Origin: Streptosporangium roseum DSM 43021
GTDB lineage: Bacteria > Actinomycetota > Actinomycetes > Streptosporangiales > Streptosporangiaceae
NCBI RefSeq assembly: GCF_000024865.1
Contig: NC_013595.1
Coordinates: 10,044,001 to 10,108,000 of the forward strand
DNA length: 64,000 nucleotides
Direction: 5' to 3'
A model generated the notes under the pieces. The model was not told the origin of the DNA and made no database searches. It worked only from the letters and a program-made list of their open reading frames with translations. Numbering within the stretch: the first letter of the stretch is position 1; each line of letters opens with the position of its first letter. Both the position numbers and the translations under genes were made by a program. Positions 25,575-33,544 of this stretch are shown here, piece by piece.

Positions 25575-26273
25575 ATGGAAGCCCGCACCGAGACGGTCAC
25601 CGTCGCCGACGGCTCGTTCGACCTGCATCTGTGGCTGCCGGAGAGGGGACGCGGACCGGTCGTCCTGCTGATCCCGGAGATCTGGGGGGTCGGCCCATAC
25701 ATCCGGAAGGTCGCCGAGGACCTGGCGGGGCTCGGGTACGTCGTCGGCGCGCCCGACCTGTTCTGGCGGCTGCGGCCCAACTGGGTGGCCGACCACGACG
25801 AGGCCGGGCTGGCTGCGTCGTTGAAGATGGCCGCCGAGTTCGACGTCCCGCATGGCGTGGCCGACTCGGCCCTGGCGCTGGCGCACCTGAAGGCGCTGCC
25901 CGAGGCCGGGGGCGGGGCCGCGGTGCTCGGATTCTGCCTGGGTGGCTCGATCGGCTACCTCCTCGCGGCCACCGTCGAAGTGGACGCGGTGCTGTCGTTC
26001 TACGGCTCCGCGGTACCGGACGCCACGGGCTTGATGGAGAAGATCACTTCCCCGGTCCTGTTCGTGTTCGGCGGCTCGGACCCCTACATCCCCCGCGAGC
26101 GGGTCGCCAAGGTGGAGGAGGCCGCGGCGGGACGGCCGGGCATCGAGACGCACGTCGCCGAGAAGGCCGGACACGCCTTCCTCAACCACGAGGCCCCGCA
26201 GTTCTACGACGCCGAGGCCGCGCCGGTCGCCTGGGCGCGCGCCGTGGAGTTCCTCAGACGTCACCTCGGTTGA
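25575..26273 (+). CDS. Dienelactone hydrolase family protein
   Basis: The 232-residue alpha/beta hydrolase has the dienelactone hydrolase layout. The oxyanion region is LLIPEIWGVGPYIRKVAEDL, the nucleophile elbow is Cys in LGFCLGGSIGY, the Asp is in FVFGGSDPYIP, and the His is in AGHAFLNHEAP. The ATG has AGGGAGGATCC upstream. The family hydrolyses lactones such as dienelactone, but many actinobacterial members have unknown esterase substrates. It stands alone in the accessory island and has the strong GC codon bias of the core. Confidence 0.9.
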   Translation: MEARTETVTVADGSFDLHLWLPERGRGPVVLLIPEIWGVGPYIRKVAEDLAGLGYVVGAPDLFWRLRPNWVADHDEAGLAASLKMAAEFDVPHGVADSALALAHLKALPEAGGGAAVLGFCLGGSIGYLLAATVEVDAVLSFYGSAVPDATGLMEKITSPVLFVFGGSDPYIPRERVAKVEEAAAGRPGIETHVAEKAGHAFLNHEAPQFYDAEAAPVAWARAVEFLRRHLG

Positions 26274-26509
26274 GCCCGGCGCCGGGGGCGTGGGAGGCGA
26301 GGCCGCACGGCGCCCCGCGTGAGGAGGGCACCGGTCTCGGCGGCCGGGGACGCGGGCTCATGATTCGGGCCTCGACCGTGGGAGAGGAGCGCCGGCCTCG
26401 GCGGCCGGGGACGCGGGAGGGTCCTCTTACTGGGGCCCTTGCTTGGAGGTCACCTTCCCGTAGCCCCGGAAGCCGTCCGGCGGGCGGCCGACCCCGGCAT
26501 CATTGCCCC

Positions 26510-27052
26510 ATGCATCAGGTGTGGCATGTATGGGGAAACATCGTCATCGCGGCGGTTCTGGCGGTTCCGCCGGCCCTCATCACCGCCCGCCTCCTCGCCC
26601 TCCACCGCATCCGCGGCGGCCACCCCTTCCCCGTCCGCACGGCCGTCGCCGACGTCGGCATGGTGGCCGGCACCGCCCCCTGGATCTGGATGATCCTCAC
26701 CCCGGGGACGGGCACCAGCGGCCTCAGCCTCGTCCCGCTCAGGGATCTGTGGACGGTGCTTCAGGGGCCGGGCGAGACGGCGTTCGTGCAGGTCAGCGGG
26801 AACCTGCTGGTCTTCGCCGCGCTCGGCGCGCTCCTCCCGGTCCGCTCGGCGCGCTCCGCCTCACTCGTCAGGGTCGCCGCCGTGGCGGCGGCCGCGTCAC
26901 TCGCCGTCGAACTCCTCCAGTACGGCCTGCGCCTGGGCCGGGTGAGCTCCGTCGACGATGTGCTGGTCAACACAGCGGGTGCCGTACTGGCCGCGGCCGT
27001 CACACGCCGGTGGTGGGCGCGGCGAATAGTGGATAGGACCGTTCCACGGTAA
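26510..27052 (+). CDS. VanZ-family membrane protein
   Basis: The protein has 180 residues with four to five hydrophobic segments. The VanZ-like core is visible: a conserved turn before the third helix (VSGNLLVFAALGALLPV) and the closing ELLQYGLRLGRVSSVDDVLVNTAGAVL. VanZ itself gives low-level teicoplanin resistance; most VanZ-like proteins have no known role. There is no ribosome binding site near the ATG at 26510, so translation may be leaderless. Confidence 0.82.
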   Translation: MHQVWHVWGNIVIAAVLAVPPALITARLLALHRIRGGHPFPVRTAVADVGMVAGTAPWIWMILTPGTGTSGLSLVPLRDLWTVLQGPGETAFVQVSGNLLVFAALGALLPVRSARSASLVRVAAVAAAASLAVELLQYGLRLGRVSSVDDVLVNTAGAVLAAAVTRRWWARRIVDRTVPR

Positions 27053-27202
27053 CGGACCGGGAAAACCCCCGGAGATCGCCACACGGGTACGTTCCGCTCA
27101 AAAGAAGCACGGAACCAACCTCTGCATCTGTGCGATCGTGGACAAGACGGGGCAAGTTCTCTGGAGACGCCAAACCCGGTTGGTGACAGAGGGTGATCAA
27201 AC

Positions 27203-27955
27203 GTGCAGCAATCCCCGGTACCTCCCGAGCCCCCGATCTATCGGCGCATCGCCGACGGGCTTCGCGAAGCGATCCTGTCCGGCGATCTCCGAGACGGGGA
27301 CCGGCTTCCGGGCGAGAACGCCCTGATGGCGCAGTACGGCATAGCCCGTGCCACCGCCAGGCAGGCCCTGTCCGTGCTCATCAATGAAGGACTGGCCGTG
27401 CCCAAGCGCGGCTCAGGAGTCTACGTCCGCCAGTTCCGGCCGATCAGGCGGCACGGTTCCCGGCGACTCTCGCATGACCAGTGGGGACAGGGCCAGGCGA
27501 TCTGGGACTCCGACACCAGAGGCCGCCCCTACACCGTGGACGACGTGAACATCGACAGGGAGGTCGCCGAGGACGCCGTGGCCCGGGTCCTGAACAGCGC
27601 CGAGGTGTGGGTACGGCGGCGACGCTACTCGGTGGACGGCAGGCCGGTTCAGCTCTCGGTCTCCCACTTCCCCGCCACCCTGGTGGAGAACACCGCCATC
27701 ACACAGCACGACACCGGCCCGGGAGGCGTCTACGCGCGCCTGGGCGACCTCGGCCACGCCCCCGCGCGCTTCAGCGAAGAGGTGCGCGCCCGCATGCCCC
27801 ATCCGCACGAGACCGTCCAGCTCGACCTGCCGGCCGGCACCCCCGTCATCGTGATCGGCCGGATCGCCTACACCTCGACCGGCCTCCCGGTCGAGGTCAA
27901 CGAGATGATCCTCGACGCCGCCTCTTATGTACTTCAATACGATTTCGACTCATAG
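27203..27955 (+). CDS. GntR-family regulator (HutC/UTRA subfamily)
   Basis: The protein has 250 residues. It shows an N-terminal winged helix (YRRIADGLREAILSGDLRDG, LMAQYGIARATARQALSVL, wing GSGVYVRQF) and a C-terminal UTRA domain (VQLSVSHFPATLVENTAI ending ILDAASYVLQYDFDS). The GTG start has GAGGGTGAT upstream. It precedes the 73-residue SDAGR protein by 126 bases containing several palindromes, a layout that parallels the UTRA genes at 22143-23416. The effector is unknown. Confidence 0.88.
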   Translation: MQQSPVPPEPPIYRRIADGLREAILSGDLRDGDRLPGENALMAQYGIARATARQALSVLINEGLAVPKRGSGVYVRQFRPIRRHGSRRLSHDQWGQGQAIWDSDTRGRPYTVDDVNIDREVAEDAVARVLNSAEVWVRRRRYSVDGRPVQLSVSHFPATLVENTAITQHDTGPGGVYARLGDLGHAPARFSEEVRARMPHPHETVQLDLPAGTPVIVIGRIAYTSTGLPVEVNEMILDAASYVLQYDFDS

Positions 27956-27968
27956 ATCAAGGCCATCC

Positions 27969-28039
27969 GTCAACCGATAGGTTGACCTGTCTCCTACGAT
28001 CATTGATTTCTCTAGAGAAGTGCCTCACCTTCGGAGGTG
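27969..28039. promoter_or_regulatory. Cluster of three perfect palindromes between GntR gene and SDAGR gene
   Basis: GTCAACC-GATA-GGTTGAC (27969-27986), TTCTCTAGAGAA (28008-28019) and CACCT-TCGG-AGGTG (28026-28039) lie in a 71-base stretch. The last could cover or shield the region just upstream of the SDAGR gene. They are candidate operators for the GntR protein, or a short attenuator. Confidence 0.5.
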
Positions 28040-28081
28040 GAGCGTCACACAGACGGACCTGGGCGCGGGGAAGGTGCATAG

Positions 28082-28303
28082 ATGTCATTCGACCGGCATC
28101 TGGCGGAAATCGCCCGGGAGTTCCCCGACTGGACGATCTGGCGGAGCGACGCGGGTCGGTGGTGGGCTACCCGCCACCACCCGCTGACCCCCGCCCAGCG
28201 TGACCTCGGCTGCGCGATGACCATCGACGCGGACGAACCGGAAGGACTGCGAGAGCAGTTACGCGAACAACAGGACCGTTCCGACGGAAGGGGTTCCTGG
28301 TAG
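28082..28303 (+). CDS. Small SDAGR-type protein (GntR-associated)
   Basis: The protein has 73 residues; ATG follows GGGGAAGGTG. The core is FPDWTIWRSDAGRWWATR, followed by DADEPEGLREQLREQQ. The same arrangement occurs at the C-terminus of the protein encoded at 21072 and, weaker, in the remnant at 20454, all close to GntR/UTRA regulators. The sequence is soluble, mixed-charge and Trp-rich. I know no function; by analogy with the small partners of actinobacterial XRE regulators (DUF397 type) it may modulate the neighbouring regulator, which is inference. Confidence 0.7.
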   Translation: MSFDRHLAEIAREFPDWTIWRSDAGRWWATRHHPLTPAQRDLGCAMTIDADEPEGLREQLREQQDRSDGRGSW

Positions 28304-28359
28304 CCGCCCGGTGCCCGGGTCAGCGGATCTCGCGCGGCTCCGGCGCCGGGCCCCCAATC

Positions 28360-28398
28360 GCGGAAGCCCCCGACCCTATCGGGGGCGGGGGCTTCCGC
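28360..28398. terminator. Intrinsic-type terminator of the DivIVA-like gene
   Basis: GCGGAAGCCCCCG (28360-28372) pairs with CGGGGGCTTCCGC (28386-28398), a 13-bp stem with a 13-base loop. It sits between the convergent SDAGR gene and the minus-strand DivIVA-like gene. Confidence 0.75.
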
Positions 28399-28460
28399 TT
28401 GATGTCAGCGGCCGCGGGGCTGTGGAATGTCGGCGGCTCCGCCCGCGGCGGACACGGCCG

Positions 28461-29618
28461 TCACTTCCGGGCGGCGTACTCGTCGTTCTCCTTGGCGGCC
28501 CGGCCCAGGTGCACGTCGGTGTCGTCGAAGGTCTCGGCACGGCGGTCGTCGTCGAAGTGGTCGTCGCGGCCCTCGTGCTCGTCGTCCACGATCACCCGGA
28601 CGGCCTCGACGTCGGACTCGACATCGGCCTCGGCCTCGGGTCCGGACCCCTGGTCGGCCCCGAGCTCGGGCCCGTGGCCGGACACGACCGTCACCTCGGC
28701 CGGAGCGCCGTCCGCCGGGACGGCCGCGGGGGCGGTCTGGACGGGAAACTGAGGGAGCACGGAGCCCTCGTCGATCAGGGCTCCGGCGGCGTTCTCGCGG
28801 TGGATCAGGTCCCCCAGCACGGCGCCCATCTCGTTGAGGCGGCGCATGACCTCGCGGTGGGTGTCGGTGAGGTAGGAGACCCGGCGGCCGGTGGTCTCGT
28901 CCAGGACCGTGGAGCGCTGCTGGGCGGCCGTCAGCATAGCGTGGGCCTCGGCGGCGGCGGAGGACACGGTGGACTCCGCCTCGGCCCGGGCGCTGCCCAG
29001 GGTGGACTCCGCCTCGGCCCGAGCGCTCTCGATCGTCCGCTCCGCCTCGCTCCTGGCCGAGGTGACCATCCGGTCGGCCTCGGCGCGGGCGCCGCGCAGG
29101 GTCTCCTCGGACTCCGTACGCGCCGCGTTGAGGGTCTCCTCGGCGTCCCCGCCGGCCTGGGCGAGCATGTGCTCGGCGGCGGCGGTGGCCTCGGCGACCC
29201 GGCGCTCGGCCTCCTGCTGGGCGGCGTTCATTATGCCCTCGGCCCGTTCCAGGGCCGAGTTGACCAGCCGGTGGGCCTCCTCGGAGGCGTCCTCGCGCAG
29301 CTTGCTGGCCTCGGCGTCGGCGACCTGCTTCTTGGAGGCCGCCTCCTCCTCGCCCAGCTTCAGGATCTGGCTGAGCCGCTGGCCGAGTTCGTCGTAGTCT
29401 TGCGGGGCGTCGGAGAGCCTCCGCCGGGCCTCGGACAGCTCGATGCGGCCCCGCTCGGCCTGCTCGATCGCCCGCGCGAGCCGTTCCTCCAGATCGCGGA
29501 TCTGGTGGCGGTTGCGATTCATGTAGTCGTGAACCTGGCGACGGTTGTAGCCGCGCATGACGACCTCGAACGAGTCCTCATGCATCAGATCGGGAAAGCT
29601 CTCGTGCTGATTTGTCAT
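28461..29618 (-). CDS. DivIVA/coiled-coil polar growth protein
   Basis: The protein has 385 residues. The N-terminus has a DivIVA-type motif (FEVVMRGYNRRQVHDYMNR). A long coiled coil with regular Ala/Glu repeats follows (SARAEAESTLGSARAEAES, about residues 100-230), then an acidic, disordered tail. Actinobacterial proteins of this build (DivIVA, Scy, FilP types) organise the cell pole or cytoskeleton. The repeated ARAEAES-type segments suggest internal duplication. It is monocistronic, divergent from the carbonic anhydrase-like gene, with a terminator after it. Which paralogue it is cannot be told without comparison. Confidence 0.78.
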   Translation of the reverse strand: MTNQHESFPDLMHEDSFEVVMRGYNRRQVHDYMNRNRHQIRDLEERLARAIEQAERGRIELSEARRRLSDAPQDYDELGQRLSQILKLGEEEAASKKQVADAEASKLREDASEEAHRLVNSALERAEGIMNAAQQEAERRVAEATAAAEHMLAQAGGDAEETLNAARTESEETLRGARAEADRMVTSARSEAERTIESARAEAESTLGSARAEAESTVSSAAAEAHAMLTAAQQRSTVLDETTGRRVSYLTDTHREVMRRLNEMGAVLGDLIHRENAAGALIDEGSVLPQFPVQTAPAAVPADGAPAEVTVVSGHGPELGADQGSGPEAEADVESDVEAVRVIVDDEHEGRDDHFDDDRRAETFDDTDVHLGRAAKENDEYAARK

Positions 29619-29758
29619 AGCGCTGCCCGTGGAGGTTGTGTGGCGGGAAAGGAGACGTCAGGAGACGACTTTCCTGCTTACTGTCCAAGTCCGCAACCGG
29701 AACGCCCGACCTGCTTGCGGAAATATCGGACAAGCTCACTCACCGTAACATCAATCCC

Positions 29759-30316
29759 ATGGACACCAGCCCCTACATCGCCACCCTCGACGGTGGCGCG
29801 ACCCCCCAGATCCACCCAGAAGCCTACATAGCACCCGGCGCGGTGGTCGTCGGCCGGGTACGCCTCGGCCGTGCCGCCAACGTCTGGTACGGCTCGGTCC
29901 TCCGCGGTGACGACGAGCTCATCGAGGTCGGCGAGGAGTGCAACATCCAGGACCTGTGCTGCCTGCACGCCGACCCCCGCGAACCCGCCGTGCTGGAACC
30001 CCGGGTCAGCCTGGGCCACAAGGCCATGGTGCACGGCGCCCACGTGGAGACCGGCGCGCTCGTCGGCATCGGCGCGATCGTGCTCGGCGGGGCCCGGATC
30101 GGCGCGGGCTCGCTCGTCGCGGCCGGCGCCCTGGTGGGGCCGGGCAAGAAGATCCCGGCCGGGGTGCTCGTCGCGGGCGTGCCCGGAAGGATCGTCCGCG
30201 AGCTCACCGACGACGACCGCGCCTCCTTCGCCCGCACCCCCGGCAACTACATGGCCAAGGCGGCGCGGCACCGGGCGGCCGTCCCCGTCACGGGCGACGC
30301 GGGTACGGATCGCTGA
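29759..30316 (+). CDS. Gamma-carbonic anhydrase-like left-handed beta-helix protein
   Basis: The product (185 residues from the ATG at 29759) is a hexapeptide-repeat protein. Repeats run from AYIAPGAVVVGRVRLGRAANVWYG through GAIVLGGARIGAGSLVAAGALV. The metal-type His residues are present (CLHADP, GHKAMVHGAH), as in the gamma-carbonic anhydrase/PaaY group. These proteins bind zinc or iron; activity as carbonic anhydrase is often unproven. The next gene starts 15 bases downstream and is probably co-transcribed. Confidence 0.85.
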   Translation: MDTSPYIATLDGGATPQIHPEAYIAPGAVVVGRVRLGRAANVWYGSVLRGDDELIEVGEECNIQDLCCLHADPREPAVLEPRVSLGHKAMVHGAHVETGALVGIGAIVLGGARIGAGSLVAAGALVGPGKKIPAGVLVAGVPGRIVRELTDDDRASFARTPGNYMAKAARHRAAVPVTGDAGTDR

Positions 30317-30330
30317 CGTGCCGGGAGCGC

Positions 30331-31683
30331 ATGGGTAACATGACCGCCGTGCGGCAGTGGGACTGTTTCGACGCCATCGAGAGCGACGTGCGCTCCATGG
30401 TCGCCGACCATCGGTGGGCGACGCTCGCGCTGCCCGCGCGCGCCCAGGCCGTCGCGCTGCGCACCCTGGCCACCCCGGACGGCGGACGCTGGCTGTTCGG
30501 CGCGCACGCCCGGTGGTACCGGCAGGATCCCGCGGACGGTCGCTGGCACCTGGCCGCGCCACCGGCCGACCCGGGTCTCCGGGCGGCGGCCCAGGTGGTC
30601 CAGGTCACCTCGATGATCTCGCCTCAGCTGGTCCCGGGCGGCCCCGACTTCACCTCGGACCGGGGGTCGGTCCAGGGGTTCGTCGGCCCGGACGTGCCCC
30701 CCGAGATCACCGAGCGGGTCCGCGAGCTGGTCATCGCCCAGCGTGGCAGGCGCAGGGAGGACTTCCCGCTCACCGGGCCGTTCTCCGACCTCTTCGCCAG
30801 GGAGGTCGCCAGCCCGGTCGCGGCGGTCTGGGGCACGCTCATGTGGTGTGCCTACGCCCCGGCGTTCGACGGCAACGAGGTGCTGCTGTCGATGTTCGGG
30901 GAGTTCCTGGCCCGCCCGCTCCCCGGTGACGAGTGGGTCCGCTGGCTGCCCGCCGCCTCGCTGGACGACCTCGTGGCGCTGTACGGCGAGCGGGTCCGGG
31001 CGGGTCACCCCGAGGCGGGCCTCCGGCTGGTCGCGCTGATGGCCGACACCGCCGACGCGGTCCGCGGCGACCGGCGGTTCCGCCCCCGGGCCGAGGCCCT
31101 GCTGACCATGATCGAGCCGGTGCTCCGCCGTACCGGCCCCGACCCTGCCGTCGCCCACTACGGCGACGACGCCGTACGGCAGGCGTGGCTGTCGCGCTGC
31201 CCGCCCCATGTGACGCTGCCGGACTCCTCCCCGGGGGAGCACTTCCAGCACGCGCTCTACGACCTGGTCCAGGCACTGGGGTTCCTCGTCCCGAAGGGCG
31301 CCGACCCCCGGGCGGTGGCGGCCTCGCTCCTCGCGGCCGACCTGGCGGCGTCCGCGCCCAGGGCGGCCGACGTGCTCTACCCGTGGCTGGATCCGGAGCT
31401 GCGGCACATCCTCCATGTGGTGCTCACCGACCCGTCGCACCCGCTGCGGGGCTGCTGGCCGCGCTCGGGCGAGCTGCACTCCGCGCTCCACCCGCCGGAC
31501 CGGGCCTCGGCGGCGGCCCTGCTGGGCGCCGCCTACGCCACCGGGCTCGCGTGGTGCCGCCTGAGCGGGACCACGGTGCCGGACCGGGGGTTCGCCACAG
31601 CCTCGGCGGTCGTGCATCGCCTGACACACGAGCGGGACGACCCGATCCCCGGCATATCAGGAACCTTCCCCCGCCACTTCTGA
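30331..31683 (+). CDS. Conserved protein of unknown function
   Basis: The protein (450 residues from the ATG at 30331; GGGAG upstream; ATG at 30340 also possible) has strong GC codon bias, so it is surely coding. It is soluble and largely helical, with no signal or membrane segment. Conserved-looking stretches are HARWYRQDPADGRWHLAAPP near the start and FPLTGPFSDLFAREVASPVA in the middle. I recognise no family. It follows the carbonic anhydrase-like gene by 15 bases. Confidence 0.75.
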   Translation: MGNMTAVRQWDCFDAIESDVRSMVADHRWATLALPARAQAVALRTLATPDGGRWLFGAHARWYRQDPADGRWHLAAPPADPGLRAAAQVVQVTSMISPQLVPGGPDFTSDRGSVQGFVGPDVPPEITERVRELVIAQRGRRREDFPLTGPFSDLFAREVASPVAAVWGTLMWCAYAPAFDGNEVLLSMFGEFLARPLPGDEWVRWLPAASLDDLVALYGERVRAGHPEAGLRLVALMADTADAVRGDRRFRPRAEALLTMIEPVLRRTGPDPAVAHYGDDAVRQAWLSRCPPHVTLPDSSPGEHFQHALYDLVQALGFLVPKGADPRAVAASLLAADLAASAPRAADVLYPWLDPELRHILHVVLTDPSHPLRGCWPRSGELHSALHPPDRASAAALLGAAYATGLAWCRLSGTTVPDRGFATASAVVHRLTHERDDPIPGISGTFPRHF

Positions 31684-31787
31684 CACGGGCCAGCATACTT
31701 AAACCACAAATGGAGTTATTTTCTCCTTACTCTCCTTATATCCCTGTATCCCCCCACGCATCGGCTGATTGCCTGAATCGTGATCTC

Positions 31788-31847
31788 CCCATCGGGAAAT
31801 GATCCTTCTGAGGGCGGGACCGTGCCGGAAGGAATGGTCCCGATGGG
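31788..31847. promoter_or_regulatory. Nested inverted repeats upstream of a small gene
   Basis: Outer arms CCCATCGGGA (31788-31797) and TCCCGATGGG (31838-31847) enclose GGGACC (31816-31821) and GGTCCC (31836-31841), which partly compete with the outer arms. The 5' part of the interval (31690-31780) is AT-rich and is the likely promoter. Alternative pairing could regulate the small gene at 31917. I could not match it to a known riboswitch. Confidence 0.4.
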
Positions 31848-31916
31848 CCATGGGCACGCAAGACCGCCCGCCGTAACCTCGAAGTGGGTGTGGGCTGCGG
31901 AAGGAAGGACGACGCG

Positions 31917-32078
31917 GTGGGGCACGACGACCTGGACTCTAGGGTCCACGACCGTGTCGCGTTGGACGAGATCGCGCTCTATGCCGAGGTGCTTACCGCC
32001 GTCGCCATCAGCGAACGGCCACTCACCTTGGCGGAGCTCGACAACGCGCTCGGATTGAGTGCTTCGGCGATCTGCTGA
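31917..32078 (+). CDS. Small conserved actinobacterial protein
   Basis: The product has 53 residues from the GTG at 31917, with GGAAGG just upstream. The sequence is acidic and helical: RVHDRVALDEIALYAEVLTA, then ISERPLTLAELDNALGL. The last segment reads like a short helix-turn-helix or dimerisation helix. Similar small proteins occur in many actinomycetes, but I know no function. The long 5' region with inverted repeats suggests regulated expression. Confidence 0.6.
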   Translation: MGHDDLDSRVHDRVALDEIALYAEVLTAVAISERPLTLAELDNALGLSASAIC

Positions 32079-32108
32079 AGCCGATGAGAGAACCGTCCAG
32101 ACGACCTA

Positions 32109-32138
32109 GTCCCGGACTCCTCGACAGGGGTCCGGGAC
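32109..32138. terminator. Stem-loop after csoR
   Basis: GTCCCGGAC (32109-32117) and GTCCGGGAC (32130-32138) form a 9-bp stem with a 12-base loop, between the convergent small gene and csoR. Confidence 0.65.
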
Positions 32139-32167
32139 GTGGTTCGGAAAGATGGTCCGGTGACTAG

Positions 32168-32449
32168 TCACGAACGGACGAGCCGGGCGATCGCCGCCGA
32201 GGCCTCCTTGACCTTCTCCTCCGCCTCGGGGCCGCCGGTGCTGATCGCGTCGGCGACGCAGTGCCTGACGTGGTCCTCCAGCAGGCCGAGCGCCACCGCC
32301 TGGAGCGCCCGCGTGGCGGCTGACACCTGTGTCAGCACGTCGATGCAGTAGGCATCCTCTTCGACCATCCGCTGCAGGCCCCTGATCTGCCCCTCGATCC
32401 GCCGCAGCCGGGTCAGATAAGCCTGCTTGTCTCCGCTGTACCCATGCAT
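32168..32449 (-). CDS. csoR: CsoR-type copper-sensing repressor
   Basis: The 93-residue all-helical protein has the CsoR/RcnR fold (YLTRLRRIEGQIRGLQRMV at the N-terminus). The Cys-His-Cys copper site is present: Cys in EDAYCIDVL, then His and Cys in LLEDHVRHCVADA. This pattern fits Cu(I) sensing rather than nickel or sulfur sensing. No copper exporter or chaperone gene is adjacent, so its targets are elsewhere or it regulates itself. Confidence 0.88.
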   Translation of the reverse strand: MHGYSGDKQAYLTRLRRIEGQIRGLQRMVEEDAYCIDVLTQVSAATRALQAVALGLLEDHVRHCVADAISTGGPEAEEKVKEASAAIARLVRS

Positions 32450-32473
32450 GCCCCAACGGTACCCGGGCGAGGC

Positions 32474-33544
32474 TCAGCGGGAGGTAGCCGCGATCAGTTT
32501 CTCCCACTGCTCGGCCACAGAAGGCGCCGAATGGGCCGCCGCGGCCCCCAGCGCCCCGGCCGCGAGCTCCCGGCGCCGGCGCTCGTCGTCGATGAGCGCG
32601 AGCAGCGCCGACGCGTACGCCTCGATCTCGTCCCCGCCCTCGGGGACCAGGACCCCGCTGCGGCCGTCGGTCACGAACTCGCCCGGCCCCCTCGGGCTGT
32701 CGAAGCCGATCACCGGCACCCCGCTGGCCATCGCCTCGATCACGGTCATCCCGAGCACCTCGGTCCGGGAGGTCGTCGCCACGATCGACGCCTTGGCGAA
32801 CTCGCCGGTCAGATCGGAGGTCGTGCCCATGAAGTAGACGTGGTTGTGCAGGTTCAGGTCCTGGACCAGGTCGCGCAGGCGCCTGTCCTCCGGGCCGCCG
32901 CCGTACAGGCGCAGCCGCCAGTCGGGACGCCTGCCGGCGATGGTGGCGAACGCGCGGATCAGCCGGTCGTAGGCCTTCCCCGGCACCAAGCGTCCGCCCG
33001 CCGCGACGATGCGGTTGTCCATCCGCGAGCGAGGCCAGGGACCGGCGGGGAGCGCGTCCGGGATCAGCCCGACCTCGATGCCGCCCGCCAGCAGGTCGTC
33101 CCACTCCTGACGGCTCCTCTCGGTGGCCGTGGCGACCGCGTCCAGGCGGGGGTAGAACCTCTTGATCGGTCCGGGCACCGGCGGGCGGCCCCACTCCCGG
33201 GCGATCCGTACGGCGTCGCGGGGCGCGTGCCTGGCCACCTGGACGCTCAGCCCCGGCCTGGTGCTGATGATCACATCGGCCTTGAGCGCGCGCAGCCGCC
33301 GCCACAGCGCGACCTCGGTGCGCATCTGCCCCTGCGGCAGCAGGTGCCGCACGCCGGGCTGGGCGTCGACCAGCCAGGACAGCGTCACCTCCGGCTCCAC
33401 CGGGAAGAACGGCCGCTCCCGGTGGCGCCGGACGCTGATGATCTCGACCTGGTGGCGTTCGGCCAGCTCCCCCGCGAGGTTGACGACCGACCGGACATCA
33501 CCCCGCATGCCGTAGACGGAGGGGACAAGCAGGCAGATCCTCAC
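32474..33544 (-). CDS. Group 1 (GT4-type) glycosyltransferase
   Basis: The protein has 356 residues from a GTG overlapping the upstream stop (GTGA). It has a GT-B fold: N-terminal MRICLLVPSVYGMRGDVRSV, and C-terminal donor site with VAAGGRLVPGKAYDRLIRAF, LRLYGGGPEDRRL and the E-x7-E motif in SRTEVLGMTVIEAMASGVPV. It resembles retaining glycosyltransferases of cell-surface glycan or teichoic-acid type pathways. Its coupling to the next-door beta-rich protein suggests that both act on the same polymer. Confidence 0.88.
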   Translation of the reverse strand: MRICLLVPSVYGMRGDVRSVVNLAGELAERHQVEIISVRRHRERPFFPVEPEVTLSWLVDAQPGVRHLLPQGQMRTEVALWRRLRALKADVIISTRPGLSVQVARHAPRDAVRIAREWGRPPVPGPIKRFYPRLDAVATATERSRQEWDDLLAGGIEVGLIPDALPAGPWPRSRMDNRIVAAGGRLVPGKAYDRLIRAFATIAGRRPDWRLRLYGGGPEDRRLRDLVQDLNLHNHVYFMGTTSDLTGEFAKASIVATTSRTEVLGMTVIEAMASGVPVIGFDSPRGPGEFVTDGRSGVLVPEGGDEIEAYASALLALIDDERRRRELAAGALGAAAAHSAPSVAEQWEKLIAATSR

